This document shows positions 1-19,649 of a DNA stretch of 64,000 nt, in pieces. The stretch spans positions 11,640,253 through 11,704,252 of the forward strand of contig NC_066522.1 of assembly GCF_024679095.1 (NCBI RefSeq), given 5' to 3'. Every line of letters starts with the position of its first letter. The stretch's first letter is position 1. The position numbers and the translations under genes are program-made. The DNA is from Eriocheir sinensis. Taxonomy: Eukaryota; Arthropoda; Malacostraca; Decapoda; Varunidae. The notes below the pieces were generated by a model that worked only from the letters and a program-made list of their open reading frames with translations, was not told the DNA's origin and searched no databases.

Positions 1-157
1 AGACAGACACAATACGAACCAAGCCAGACAGACAGACCCAAACCAGACTAGACTAGACACATAGACAAACAGACAAAAAAACAGACGAAACAGGAAGGGA
101 GAGGAGAGGGACGAAAAAAAGAGAGGGAGAGGGGTAAGGTGAAAATAGACAAATGGG

Positions 158-214
<57 letters not shown>

Positions 215-362
215 TGCACAAGTCACAATAAAACGTCCCCTCTCTCCTCTTCTTCCTCCTCCTCCTCCTCTTCTTCTTCTCTTTTCTGACAGGTGTGAAG
301 AGGGGGGAAGGAAAATGGAGAGAGGAGGAGGAGGAGGAAGTTAAATGGGTGCAGTTAGTACA

Positions 363-425
<63 letters not shown>

Positions 426-486
426 GTTATGTCTCCACGACTGGTCATGTTTTCTTGGCTGCCGCATTCCTCCCCGTATTGGCCAG

Positions 487-528
<42 letters not shown>

Positions 529-569
529 GTCTTTGTTCCACCTTTCGAATGATTATTATGTATAGAACG

Positions 570-628
<59 letters not shown>

Positions 629-960
629 GCTGCATTATTCATTACAGTTTCCAGTTCTATCATTTCCATTGACCTTTTTTATCTATATTTGTTGTCTTAC
701 TTTCCTAATACATTTTTTTTCTACTTGGCGTCAATTTTTTACTCATACCTACTGTTTGATGTAGATGGACCTTTCTCTTATCTATTATATATTTGTACGC
801 CTTTTCATATTCCATTTGTATATTTCTTTAATTTTTCTCTTATCTAATTTCTTCTGTTGTTTGATGTAGATGCACCTTTCTTTTTTTTCTTCTATTATAT
901 ATTTGTACACCTTTTCATATTCCATTAATACATATCTTTAATTTTTCTCTTGTCTGATTT
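1..960. repeat. Microsatellite cluster, no gene
   Basis: CAGA-like start (1-100), (GA)n 161-208, (CT)n 366-421, (GA)n 491-526, (GT)n 572-621. From 740 to 960 an AT-rich segment of about 115 bp occurs twice (GTTTGATGTAGATG at about 754 and 860). Confidence 0.85.
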
Positions 961-962
961 CT

Positions 963-1120
963 TCTGTTAGTCAAGTGGGTAAACGATGGTAACCCGGATG
1001 TCACTCTGGCCCTGTGCTCCGGGATAATGAATTCGTGCACACCACAGGCTCAAGGGCCAGTGTTACGGAGATGAGCACCGAGGCCACGCACAGTTATATC
1101 GTAGTATGCCCCAAACTTTA
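963..1120 (+). mobile_element. SINE tail fragment (family S)
   Basis: Contains GGTAACCCGGATGTCACT, TGGCCCTGTG, CACCACAGGCTCAAGGGCC and GAGATGAGCACCGAGGCCAC. It matches the non-tRNA part of the full-length copy at 4870-5130. Confidence 0.7.
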
Positions 1121-4200
<3,080 letters not shown>

Positions 4201-4253
4201 GATGCTCGGAATGTGAGTGAAGCTTGCGAAAAGATCCTTGTGTGTACAGAGAG

Positions 4254-4502
4254 ATGGCGGGTTGCTTGCTATTCTTGATATTACTGTTTACCGAGAGCGC
4301 ACGCCATCCCATTCCTATCCTCTGTCTGGTTTCTTTCTCGGAGCCCGGGTTTGACTGCGTCCCTGTGATCCACCGCCGCCCTCGCTCTCGTTTTGGCTTC
4401 TATCGTCGCTCGTTCCAAAATGTTCAGACGAAATTGTGGACCGCTATCTTTTGTGGCCATGAACATCAACCTAGCTTTCATATCGTAGCAAATGTAAAAT
4501 AA
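4254..4502 (+). CDS. Small hypothetical ORF with signal-peptide-like start
   Basis: An 82-codon frame whose start (MAGCLLFLILLFTESARHP) looks like a signal peptide; the rest is Arg/Phe-rich. It lies in a GC-richer island not made of simple repeat. No family recognised, no splice or promoter support, and the opposite strand is open too, so it may be a chance frame. Confidence 0.15.
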   Translation: MAGCLLFLILLFTESARHPIPILCLVSFSEPGFDCVPVIHRRPRSRFGFYRRSFQNVQTKLWTAIFCGHEHQPSFHIVANVK

Positions 4503-4589
4503 CTGGACGCATTTGTTATACGTGTTGCAGAAAGACTATAGAGCTTTTTTGCCTCCCTCGAGATGACCTATTTTTTACAGTCTATTAGG

Positions 4590-4723
4590 TTAGCGGTGTG
4601 TGTGTGTGTGTGTGTGTGTGTGTGGACACGCAGTGCGTGATGTAGAACGTGACCGTGAGTTTTTCAGTGTGTGTGTGTGTGTGTGTGTGTCCAATCAAGA
4701 ACGTGACCGTGTCATCATTTTAC

Positions 4724-4763
<40 letters not shown>

Positions 4764-4822
4764 TGAGTGGGTCAGAGGCGAGCATGACTCATCCTTCACG
4801 CTCGCGATGGCAGCTGGGAACC

Positions 4823-4858
<36 letters not shown>

Positions 4859-4860
4859 AA
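4590..4860. repeat. (GT)n triplet array and (GA)n
   Basis: Three (GT)n tracts (about 4596-4622, 4667-4690, 4725-4759) separated by similar spacers containing GAACGTGACCGTG, then (GA)n 4828-4855. Confidence 0.7.
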
Positions 4861-4869
4861 CACAAAAGG

Positions 4870-5130
4870 TAAAAGTAAAGTTGGGGTCATACACTACAGC
4901 TGCGCGTGGCCTCGGTGGTCATCTCCGTCGCATTGGCCCTTGAGCCTGTGATGGGACGGCAGATGTAACATCCGGGTTAAAACAGTTTACTTTCCCTGGC
5001 AGTTTATCGACCAACCCGAAAGGAAATACGAACACCTGGGCAAACTGCACGCCGAATATCCGGGCCGGAATTCGAACCCTGACCGGCGGATTCGTAGCTA
5101 GACTTGCAAACCTCTTCACCACGGAGGCGT
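4870..5130 (-). mobile_element. tRNA-derived SINE, near full length (family S)
   Basis: Read on the minus strand it begins with a tRNA-like head: an A box-like TGGTGAAGAGG and a B box-like GGTTCGAATTCC at tRNA spacing. The body contains GGATGTTACATC, CACAGGCTCAAGGGCCAATG and GAGATGACCACCGAGGCCAC, and it ends in a short A/T-rich tail. Other copies in the window share head, tail or both, so this is a dispersed family. Confidence 0.75.
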
Positions 5131-5245
5131 ACTTTTTTGTTGAAATAATAAAACCGTAACAACCGGTATAACAGCAGGCCTACAGGAGACGGAGGACGCC
5201 AGCCTCCTGTGGGCAACCGATGACGTCATGTTAGGAAAGTATGCC

Positions 5246-5755
<510 letters not shown>

Positions 5756-5756
5756 T

Positions 5757-5960
5757 CTTAGACGCCTCCGACTCCCACATCAGTTATTTCTACACGCCAA
5801 TAAATGAGGTTAAATACGTTCTTATGAGTGTTTTATCACCTTCATATTACAGAAGCTTTACCAAACTACCACCAAGGTCATAAAACTACCCATGGAAAGG
5901 CTTACAACTCCTGCGAAAGCCTTGTTAGAGATGTGTACTTGGGCTCCTAAGTGTTTGGGT
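5757..5960 (+). mobile_element. MITE-like dispersed element, family M
   Basis: Contains CCTCCGACTCCCACATCA, ACCAAGGTCATAAAACTACC, CATGGAAAGGC and GCGAAAGCCTTGT, shared with the copies at 33.1, 33.4 and 34.2 kb (plus) and 16.7, 21.95 and 24.87 kb (minus). It ends near a variant of the terminal motif. Confidence 0.65.
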
Positions 5961-6187
5961 AAGGGGAGTGAAGGGAAATGAAAGGGAGGTTGAAGGTAAG
6001 GAAAGGAAAGCTATCGATCGTATTCCAAACTGAGATGTCAATTATTGCCAACTAAAAAACAAACAAAAAAAAAAAATAAAAAAAACACTGCACCTAATAT
6101 TAACTTCTCTTCTCTTACTTCCTTTTCATCTCTTTTTACTTCCATATTTTTCATCTCCACTTTGTTTTCTTTACTTGTCCACGCTAG

Positions 6188-6492
6188 TATTAAGGATATA
6201 AGAGCTTGCAATAGGAGCGTAGATGTCCAGTATAGGTTAGTCAAGGAAAGGGAAATGGGAACAATGAATGACAGAGAGAATAATGTTGAAATAAGATTAA
6301 AAGTAATTGATTAGTATTAGTGTGAGTCATTCCTTGTATTTTTTGCTTATGAAGGAAGGAGAGCTTGTAATAGGAGCGCAGGTGTCCAGTAGGTTAGTGA
6401 AGGATTGGGAAATGGGAATAGAGAAAGACAGAAAGAAAATAATAATAAAATACGATAAAAAAATAATTGTTTAGTTTTAGCGTGTTATTCCA
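6188..6492 (+). repeat. Direct duplication of about 160 bp
   Basis: Two copies, near 6188 and 6354, share GAGCTTG(C/T)AATAGGAGCG, GTGTCCAGTA, GGTTAGT and a GGGAAATGGGAA run. Noncoding. Confidence 0.65.
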
Positions 6493-6694
6493 TCTCTGTG
6501 AAGGTTATGGACGCGGAAGAGGAAGGTGTGGTTTGGTGCGGTGTGGTGTGGCCAGGTGTAAAGGGTGCTGGGTGGAGATAGGTCAGGTAATACAGGTAAA
6601 AAAAATATACTAATAGGCGGGCAGATCAGTCACCGCTTATTAGAGGTGAGGTCACGTTGATTATAGGAAGAGTAATGCATGTGCGAGCCCTCTT

Positions 6695-6704
6695 CCGTGT
6701 GTGT

Positions 6705-6771
<67 letters not shown>

Positions 6772-6847
6772 CCCCTAGTGTTTGAGTTTTCCCCATGGTG
6801 TTCAAGTAAATTATAAAGCTTTTGTTTTCTCTAATTTCTCTACTCTT

Positions 6848-6918
<71 letters not shown>

Positions 6919-6967
6919 CCAGTGGTGTTCAAGTAAATGATAACGCTTTTGTTTTCCCTAATTTCTC

Positions 6968-7016
<49 letters not shown>

Positions 7017-7100
7017 TGTGTGTGTATTCCCCATGAAGTTTAAAGTTAAGTAAAATTTAGTGCTTTTGTTTATCTCTGTTTTCTCTACTCTTTTTCAACA
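6695..7100 (+). repeat. Composite tandem repeat: three spacers interleaved with (GT)n
   Basis: Spacers near 6771, 6914 and 7026 share GTGTTCAAGTAAAT, GCTTTTGTTTTC and TTTCTCTACTCT and alternate with (GT)n tracts at about 6698-6769, 6850-6913 and 6973-7025. Confidence 0.75.
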
Positions 7101-7439
7101 GTAAAATACGAAAATTAAAACACAGCAAAACCTCTTAATTATTATCACAGCACACTTCAAAATCATCGTGAGTAAGATAATGAGGTCAGCGTCGTATTAT
7201 ATAACTTAAGTATTCTGAGTGTGAATGTGTGTGACGTAAGAAGATGAATTGCAACTTTGAATTTATCTCTCTTTTTGCCTTATAGAAGAGATCGTGAGTG
7301 TGTGTGATAAGTAGATGAAGCTGAGTGCGTTTGTGTACGTACAGATGAAGGAATTGTGTGCAGTCAGCGTCTCTTTTTGTGTATTTTCTCATTAATTAAA
7401 GGTTGAAGAGAATGAACTGTGTAACGTTGCTGCTAATAA

Positions 7440-7984
7440 TCCAAGGTTGTCTTACGTGTCTTTGTGTGTGTGTGTGTGTGTATGTGTGTGTGTTAGAGAG
7501 AGAGGTGACGCAGGTGAGTGAAGGGACTTATTGAATCAGTGAAGGGTGGGTGAGTCATGCGTAATCAGGGAGAGAGAGAGAGAGAGAGAGAGAGGGGCGG
7601 GGGGAGAGCTCTTCTTCCTGCTCCCTCTCTTCTCCCACTCCTCCTTTTAACATATGCAAGAGGTGTTTAGCAACATAAACCACTCCTCCTCCTCCTCCTC
7701 CTCCTCCTCCCTTCCTTCCTTCCTTTGTGTTCCTCCCCTCCCCCTCCCCCTCCTCCTGGCACCTTGCCCTCCTCCCTTACCTTTAATAAGGCAGTGCCAG
7801 ACGCCATACATTCAAGGTCACAAAGATAGGCACTCCCCCGCCTCCTCCTCTTCCTCCTCCTCCTCCTCTTAATCTTGTTGTTGTTGTTGCTGTTGCTATT
7901 CGTTTCATTTTTTATCTTCTACCACATCCGCCTTTTTTCTTCCTCTCCTCCTCCATAAAGATTAGTGCAAAATGTACAGTGAAC

Positions 7985-8076
<92 letters not shown>

Positions 8077-8120
8077 CTTTCTCTCTTTTCCCATTTTCAC
8101 CCTTTTTCATTCTTTTCAAA
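7440..8120. repeat. Microsatellite cluster
   Basis: (GT)n 7463-7492, (GA)n 7567-7595, (CTC)n near 7683-7710 and 7840-7868, (TTG)n 7877-7890, (CT)n 7989-8072. No gene. Confidence 0.8.
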
Positions 8121-8124
8121 ATTG

Positions 8125-8370
8125 ACTAAAATCCTCTCAGCAGAGTTCACTGATGACACCAAAGTGGGTGGAAGGTTCACGCGACACCCGAATGCGAAAT
8201 CACCCCAAAGCACCTGACCGGGTTGTTCAATGGTCTGAAAAGTGGCGAACTGATACTAACAAACATACAAACCGTACATATAAACGTTCGTGGGAAGCCT
8301 TTGCAGGTTGTACACACTAAGAATCAGATATTGGGGGCTGCCATCAGCTGTGACCTGAACACATAGCATA
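8125..8370 (+). mobile_element. LINE reverse transcriptase remnant
   Basis: A frame reads SAEFTDDTKVGGRFTRHP, matching the (A/T)DDTK-GG active-site block of LINE reverse transcriptases. Shifts and stops follow, but residues resembling WS-KW and a GLPSAVT block can still be picked out. Broken, no intact ORF. Confidence 0.55.
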
Positions 8371-8620
8371 ATTGTAATGCTGTCTTCTTCTTTTTCATCT
8401 TTTTATTTTTTATTTGTCTTCTTTTCTTCTTCTTCTTCATTATTATCTACTACTATTTATTATTGTTTTCTTTTTCCTTTTCTCCTTTTTTTCCTATTCT
8501 ATCTCTTGTTTCTTCTTTTTCCTCTTTCTCTTTTTGTCTTCGTCTTATTCTTATTCTTCTTCTTGTTCTCTTTCATCTTCTTTTTCTTCTTTATATAACG
8601 TCCTTATTTTCCCCAATGCT
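8371..8620. repeat. T/C-rich low-complexity tract
   Basis: Almost pure TTC/TTTC-type pyrimidine sequence; the ORFs over it are Phe/Ser/Leu artefacts. Confidence 0.7.
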
Positions 8621-8805
8621 GGCCTGAATAAAGAAAAAAAGCCAATGAAAAACCTTCCTTCAAGAGTATATACATATTTAATGCGAAATCTTTCAACTCT
8701 TAATAATCGCATAAATTGTAACTTCATAGTGACTGGAGTAAAGAAAACGTTATCATGCGTACGTAATTTGTTCTGCCGGTCATTGAAATACCTGGCGAGT
8801 AGATT

Positions 8806-8868
8806 TCAAGGGGCAGTGTGACGGAGATGAGCACCGAGGCCACGCGCAGCTAGAGCGTATACCCCCAA
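8806..8868 (+). mobile_element. SINE family S tail fragment
   Basis: GGAGATGAGCACCGAGGCCA and CGCGCAGCTAGAGCGTAT match the last part of the family S body; the head is absent. Confidence 0.6.
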
Positions 8869-8939
8869 CTATGCCTTTCCTTGCCGCGTTATAAGCCAGC
8901 AGACTCTATGTTGCCTGCTTTTCCACGTTTCCATGCTTC

Positions 8940-9620
8940 CTTCTTCTTCCTCTTCGACTTTTTGTTTATCTTGTAGTTGTTGTTCTTTTCATTTTTACAA
9001 TCCTCTTTTTCTCCTCCTCCTCCTCCTCTTCCTCCTCAATCCACCCTTCCTTTCTCTTTTTCCTCTTGTATTATTGTTTATATGGTTGTAGTTACCGTTG
9101 TTTCTCTTATTATTTTTATTATACACATTTTCTCGTCCGCCTTTCATGTTTTCTTCATCTTCCTCCTCGTATTCTTGTTTATTTGGCTGTAGTTATTGTT
9201 GTTATTTCATTATTATTTTTATCAGTCTCATTTCCGCCTCTTCCTCTTCATCCATATTTCCTTAGTTTCCCCTTACACGCATCATCTCTTCCTCCCCCTA
9301 AGAAGAAGAAAACGGTATCACGATTAACATTTTTATTATTTTTACGAATCTTTACAAGGGAACTTTTGTGAGAGCATAAACTACGCCGCTGCCAATACGA
9401 GGGAGGAGAAGAGAGGAGAGGAAGGATCATGAAGAGGAGGAGGAAGAGGAGGAGACGGAAGGGAACTAGGAACAGGGAGGAACAAAATAATCAGGAAAAG
9501 GTTGAATAAAGTAAAGCGTCAAAGAGGAAAATGGGAGATGATTGAGAGATAAGGTGATAGAGGAATAATATGACCTTTTTTTATTACATGTTGATCTGTG
9601 TATACTTGTTTATCTTATCT

Positions 9621-9700
<80 letters not shown>

Positions 9701-9760
9701 ACTGCTCATTTTCACATTTAACTTTCATTTTCTCTTCCGTATTTCTCTTTAATTCCCTTC

Positions 9761-9849
<89 letters not shown>

Positions 9850-9990
9850 CACTATCACTCAGTATGTTTTGGTTTTGTTTGTATCTCCTCCTCCTCCTCT
9901 TCCTCCTCCTCCCAACATAGCAAATACGTGTGTTATGTAGTACATCTAGCAAACTAAAAACGTCTGTTTGTGTGTTTATCTTATCACCTG

Positions 9991-10040
<50 letters not shown>

Positions 10041-10205
10041 CAGACACTTGGCTAACTTGTTTCCTTTTTTTCGTGATTGGCAGGTGCGTGTGTGTGTCTG
10101 TGTGTGCATGTGTGTGAGACGCAACACCACCACCACCACCACCACCATCACCACTACCACCACCACAATCGTCACCACCACCCCTCTCTCGCAGGTTTGT
10201 TATTG

Positions 10206-10278
<73 letters not shown>

Positions 10279-10918
10279 GCTACTACTACTTCTTATGTGT
10301 TGTAGATAAAGTAGTGATAAGTGTTTGAGAGAGAGAGAGAGAGAGAGAGAGATGAACTTGACCTCCCATCTACCTTCACCTCCTCCTCCTCCTCTTCTTT
10401 CCTCTGTCCCCTTTTCTTCTTTCTCTTTTCCCTGCTCTCTTCTTCTTCCTCCACCTCCTCCTCCTCCTCCTCCTCCTCCTCCTCCTCCTGACTTGATAAT
10501 AATAAGGGTGATTCTTGTGTTCACTCTTCCATGAGACGGCAACACGCTCCTCCTCCTCCTCCTCCTCCTCCTCCTCCTCCTCCTTTTCCTCCTTCACTTC
10601 CATTTGTCTTCCTCTTTGTTTTGTTTTCCTTGTTTTTAATCTTACTTTTGACCACTTCCTCGTTATTTTAGTTCCTCCTCCTCCTCCATAGAGTCTTTGT
10701 CCTCCTTCACTTCCTCATCCTATTGGTTCTCTGTTCTTCCTTCATCTCCTCATATATTTCCTCCTCCTCCTCCTCCTCCTCCTCCTTCTCCTCTTCCTCT
10801 TTGTCGTTTCGTCTCGTGTGTATTTTTTACAAAGTGATGACAAAAAGGTTACCAATATGACTTGACATTCCTCCTCTTCCTCCTCCTCCTCTTCCTGCGT
10901 CTGTCATTACTATTATCA

Positions 10919-11009
<91 letters not shown>

Positions 11010-11343
11010 GACTACTACTACTACTTCTACTACTACTACTACTACTACTGCTACTACCACACCTATCATTATCCTCTTCCCGACTTGACTCTCCCATCTT
11101 TCTTCCGCTCTTTCTTATCTTGCTTCCTCCTCCTCCTCCTCCTCCTCCTCCTGAGTCATGTATATCACCAAAGAGAGCGAAGGAAGGTAAGGAGAAGGAA
11201 GAGGAAGATAAGTGGAATAACGTTAAAATGTTTGGGAGTGGAAGTAAGAGGAGAGGAGGAGGAGGAGGAGGAGGAGGAGGAGGAGCAGAGAAGAAGGAGG
11301 AAGAGGGATTACAAGGAAGGTGAGAGAAGAAATATAGAGATTG

Positions 11344-11380
<37 letters not shown>
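8940..11380. repeat. Dense microsatellite region
   Basis: (CT)n 9622-9698 and 9763-9845, (CA)n 10004-10037, (ACC)n about 10120-10180, (CT)n 10211-10274, (GA)n 10327-10351, (CTC)n 10453-10488, 10550-10582 and 10758-10784, (ATT)n 10922-10968 followed by (ACT)n to about 11050, (GGA)n 11257-11285. No supported gene. Confidence 0.85.
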
Positions 11381-11409
11381 TAGTACACCTATGTCATTTA
11401 CCTGGGCCT

Positions 11410-14205
<2,796 letters not shown>

Positions 14206-14254
<49 letters not shown>

Positions 14255-14303
14255 GAGGGGAACGACGGGAGGTAAAGATGAGGAAAAATGATTAGCGTTA
14301 GAG

Positions 14304-14346
<43 letters not shown>

Positions 14347-15108
14347 GATAATGCCGCAGTGAAAAGAACGGAAAAGAGTTAAAGAGGATTGATGGAGAAG
14401 AGAAGAGGGAGAGAAAAAAGGAAGAAGAGAGAAAGAGAGTAAGTGAAGAATAAGGAAGGGGAGGAAAAGAAACACTGAATAAATAAAAGGGAGGAAAAAA
14501 TAAGACATAGTAAAGGAGAGGAAGGGAGAAAGAGAATAACTAAAAGAAAATAATAATAATAAAAGTAAGAAAAAGGAATAGAAGAAAGATAAAAGAGAAT
14601 GGGCTGCAGAAGGAAGGGAGACATTACGTTTAGTTGTTAGAAAAAAAAGAAAAAAAAAGATGAAGAACGGAAGAAGGAAGTACAGAAGACAGAGATGAAT
14701 GAGAAGAAGACAAAAGAAGGAAAACAAAATGTGGAAGAGGGGAGGATATGAGAGGAAGGGGAGAAGGAGAGAGTAGAAGGAAGAACCGCAATGGAAGAAC
14801 GGGAAGTAGAGGAAGAAGATAAAAAAGGAAACAATGAAGAGAAGAGAAGAGGGAAGTGAAGAATTGCGAAAAGGGGAAGAGAAGACATAGAAGAGTGAGA
14901 GAAAGGGTTGAAATTGAGAGTGACCAGTATTGGAGATTGACAAAGAAAGTTTGAGATAAAAAAAAAAACGAAGAGGGAGAGAGGAGAGAGAGAAATGATA
15001 GGAAGGAAGGTGAAGTAGTAGGAAGAGAGAGAGAGACTGAATGAATGGGAAAAAGGAAAAGAAAAAGTAAGATGAATAAAATGAGAGAAAACGGAGGACT
15101 GAGGGGAA

Positions 15109-15150
<42 letters not shown>
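14206..15150 (+). repeat. 0.95-kb polypurine tract
   Basis: Nearly all A and G, with (GA)n at 14206-14252, 14306-14342 and about 15113-15147. It is the purine counterpart of the tract at 11.4-12.7 kb. Confidence 0.85.
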
Positions 15151-15151
<1 letters not shown>

Positions 15152-15244
15152 GTGTGACAAGCTGGAACACAAGCCAAACGCCACCTGTCGCCAGTGAGGG
15201 GAATCAGCACCTTTTTTTATTTTAGTTTCCCCTCGTGCTAATTT

Positions 15245-16400
15245 GGTCCCCACCCCCACCCCCCTCACCCCCCACCCCCCCACCCCCCCATCACCTCACC
15301 CCTAAAACCACGCCCTTATCTGTCTGTCGCCCACTCACACCCCCTCCCCCCATCTTCCCCATTCTCATCCCTCCTGCCATGCCTTTCCCCTCACCTCCTA
15401 CCTCCTACCTTCACCCCCATCCCTTCTCTATTTCTATCTCCCCTCCCCTTTTCCTCCCCTCCTCTCCCTACCTTGCCTGTTCCTCCCCTCTCCCCTCTTG
15501 TCACTTTACACCCCTCCCCTCCCTTTCCCTTCGTATACCATTTCCCCACACCCCTATACCCTCCTCCTTCCTTCCTCTCCCTACCCTCCTCTTTCTCCTC
15601 CTGTCATCCTCTCCCCTCCTGCCTCCCCTCACCCCCATCTTTCACAAACCTCAATCACCCCTCCCCTTCCCTTTCCTTCCCTTCGTATACCATTTCCCTA
15701 CACCCCCATTCTCTCCCTTCCATGTCTCCCTCCCTTTCTCTCCTTCCTCTCCCCTCCCCACCTCTCCAAAACTATTTCTATCGCCCCTCTCCCCTTTCCT
15801 TCCCCTCGTATGCCATATCCCAATACACCCCCATCCCCTTCTCCTCCCTTCCTTTTTCTCCCCCTGTCAACCTTCTCATATCCTCCCATCCACATTCTCT
15901 CTCCCTTTCTCTCCCTACCTTTCCTCTTCCTCTCATCCTTCTGTTTCCCTCGCTTTCACCCTCCCATCTCTCTCATATCCTCCTCTTTTCCACATTAATC
16001 TTTCTTTCTCTGTCCTTTCTTTCTTTCATCCCTGTCCTTTCTTTCTTTCTTCTTCCGTTCTTTACCTCCTTATTATTGTCCTTGCCCATTCCTCCTCCTC
16101 CTGCCATCTACTCTTTTCCTCTCTCTCTCCCTCCCATCCCTCCCATATCCTCCCCTCTTCCACGTCAATCTTTCTCTCTCTTATCTTTCTTTCATTCATT
16201 TCTGTTCTATCTTGCTTCCTTCTCTCACGTTCTCCACTTCCTTATACTGTCCTTGCCTCTTCCTACTCTTCTTCTTTCTCTCCCACCTCCCATCCCTCAT
16301 AACCTCCCCTCTTCCACATTAATCTTTCTTTCCCTTATCTTTCTTTCATTCATCTATGTCCTATCTTGCTCCCTTCTCCCGCTCTCCACCTCCAAATATA
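15245..16400 (+). repeat. C-rich polypyrimidine tract with degenerate tandem repeats
   Basis: Units near 15530, 15680 and 15806 share CGTATACCATTTCCC-like cores (period about 130-150). Units near 15981, 16159 and 16311 share TTCCACATTAATCTTT-like cores (period about 150-180). Confidence 0.7.
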
Positions 16401-16588
16401 AATATCCACCCCTGTCCTTATATATAGCTTTCTTAGTCATCCCTTGAAATATTCATAGTACGCTTACCTTTCCTGTCAGTGCCTTTGTCTGTTGCTATCA
16501 GTTTAGGATTTCCTTGTCAACTCTGTGTACATATAAGCCAGCACTGTCTTCCATTTGATCTTTGTGTCTTTGTCAGTTCCAATCTTAC

Positions 16589-16589
<1 letters not shown>

Positions 16590-16659
<70 letters not shown>
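16590..16659 (+). repeat. (GT)n microsatellite
   Basis: About 35 uninterrupted GT units. Confidence 0.9.
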
Positions 16660-16661
<2 letters not shown>

Positions 16662-16720
16662 AGTCACCACAGTCACCCTTGTCACCTCTGTGCTTTTGTG
16701 TATAAATCTTTGTGAATAAT

Positions 16721-16786
16721 AAAGGCCATATTCTTAAACATTATGGCTTCCAGGCACCCACATATTGACAAGGCTTTCGTATAAGA
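16721..16786 (-). mobile_element. MITE-like family M, terminal fragment
   Basis: GGCCATATTCTTAAACAT at one end, then CACCCACATATTGACAAGG and CTTTCGTA, as in the minus-strand copies at 21.95 and 24.87 kb. Truncated. 16787-17280 is purine-rich sequence in which I see no gene. Confidence 0.55.
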
Positions 16787-17284
16787 TTAAAGGATACGAG
16801 AAGGAGGAACAAATAACAATAGAGGGAGAAGGAAGAACGAAGGAAAACAGGAGAGAGGAGTGAAGAATGAACCTTTGGGAATAGGCAGAAGAAACAATGA
16901 AGGGGAGAAAGAACAGGAATGCGAGAACATGTGGCAGGTGAACTAGGAAGAGGAATGGAGAGGAGAATGTCAGGTATAGTAACAACATGGAGAACTACGA
17001 AGAGAGCATCAGGGAACGGACAAAGGTTAAAGATTATATTATGATGATGATTAGAGATGATAGATGTGGACTCGGGCGGGTCATATCATGCATGGAAGCG
17101 ATAACGGATGGACCAGCAGGAGAGTAACAGAGTGGCGAGGCAGGCGACCCAGGAATCATAGAAGTCAGGACGGACAGAGGACAAGGTGGGGAGATAGAAT
17201 TAGAGTATTTAAGGGAACAGGATCGAGTACTATGACTTTTTTTTTTCAGTGAACGAGTGATGACTGGTGCTGCTAATGATTATA

Positions 17285-17690
17285 TTGATACATTTTTTTC
17301 TATTTATACATCTCTACTGCATTATTATCTATCATCCCCCTTTCTATCTATCCACTTCTACCTGTTGATCTATCTATGTGTCGATTTCAATGCCTATCTC
17401 TCAATCTATCTGCCTATCTATTTTTCTGTACCATCTCTGTCCCTTCTGTCTATCTTATCCCTACCTATCTATCTATCTATGTGTTGATCTCAACGACTAC
17501 CTATCTGTAACATCTGTCACTTCTGTCTATCTAACTGTCTGCACCTTTCCTGTCACCATTTGCTAGGTATCTGTGTCAATCTCTCTGCCTGTCTGTCTAT
17601 CCTTATATGTCTGTCACCTGTCTCTCTGTTTGTCTTTACATCTTCCCTGTCACCTTTTGCTATCTGTCTGTCTGTCTGTTTAGTGCATCC
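17285..17690 (+). repeat. (CTAT)n/(CTGT)n-rich degenerate repeat
   Basis: Interspersed TATCTATC and GTCTGTC runs in loosely repeated 100-bp blocks. Confidence 0.65.
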
Positions 17691-17804
17691 TTCTCGCCAC
17701 CTCTCTCTGTTTCTTATCTCTTATCTGCGCCACAGTCCTCCCAGTCACCCCTGCAACACCCTGGCAACACACTTTTCTCACGGGGCTTTGGTTAGTGCCT
17801 CTTT

Positions 17805-18340
17805 CTCTGCCACATCTTCCTCTGCCACATCTCCCTCTGCCACATCTTTCCTCTGCCACATTTTTCCTGCCACATCTTCCTCTGCCACATCTTTCCTCTG
17901 CCTCATCTTTCCTCTGCCACATCTATCCTCTGCCACATCTTTCCTCTGCCTCATCTTTCCTCTACCACATCTTTCCTCTACCACATTTTTCCTCTGCCAC
18001 ATCTTTCCTCTGCCTCATCTTTCCTCTGCCACTATCCTCTGCCACATCTTTCCTCTGCCACATCTTTCCTCTGCCACTATCCTCTGCCACATCTTTCCTC
18101 TGACACGTCTTTCCTCTGCCACATCTTTCCTCTGCCACATCTTCCTCTGCCACATCTTCCTCTGCCACATCCTCCTCTGCCACATCTTTCCTCTGCCACA
18201 TCTTTCCTCTGTCACATTTATCCTCTGCCACATCTTTCCTCTGCCACATTTTTCCTGCCACATCCTCCTCTGCCACATCTTTCCTCTGCCACATCTTCCT
18301 CTGCCACATCTTTCCTCTGCCACCACATCTTCCTTCTTGC
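17805..18340 (+). repeat. Minisatellite, unit about 15-16 bp
   Basis: More than 30 head-to-tail copies of a CTCTGCCACATCTTTC-type unit, with variants CTCTGCCTCATC, CTCTACCACATC and CTCTGCCACTATC arranged in higher-order blocks. No unique spacers, so not a CRISPR array. Confidence 0.9.
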
Positions 18341-18399
18341 CACACCCTACCTGACACCTCCCCACCTCTATACCTGCTTGTCATATGTTCTCCCCCCCC

Positions 18400-19150
<751 letters not shown>

Positions 19151-19169
19151 GAACTAGGGAGACTGTAAT

Positions 19170-19597
19170 TATGATGATGGTAGTAGTAGTAGTAGTAGAG
19201 TATTATAAATATGAGTCATCCCCAGGAGATTACTTGAAAGTCAAATAAATATGTAATGCGTAAGTGTTAATACAGACCCATAATTTTGGCAGATTTTCTT
19301 GGGGGAGCTAGAGGGCATCATTGGTTCATGAGGTGGAGGGGCGAGGGTTGTGAACGAAGCGAGCATGTGCAGGTAGGGAAAATATTTTGAAAAGGAATCA
19401 CTATTTGGGACATTTTGAGAACGACATAGAAAACATTGGGGGGGGGGGGGGGATATAGCACCCCTATACATTACGGCGCTGTAATAATAATAATAATAAT
19501 AATAATGATGATGATGATGATGATGATAATGTATGGATAGCTGAGGCCTGAGTCAGCATAGGCGAACCGTTGAGGCATCAGCATTACAATCATTACA

Positions 19598-19649
<52 letters not shown>

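Noticed and set aside
48..635. ORFs rich in RERER, SLSLS, CVCVC or THTHT throughout 1-28 kb
   Set aside because: Translations of (GA)n, (CT)n, (GT)n and (CA)n microsatellites; no splice or codon-use support.
17805..18340. Possible CRISPR-like array
   Set aside because: Units are contiguous without unique spacers, and the genome is eukaryotic.
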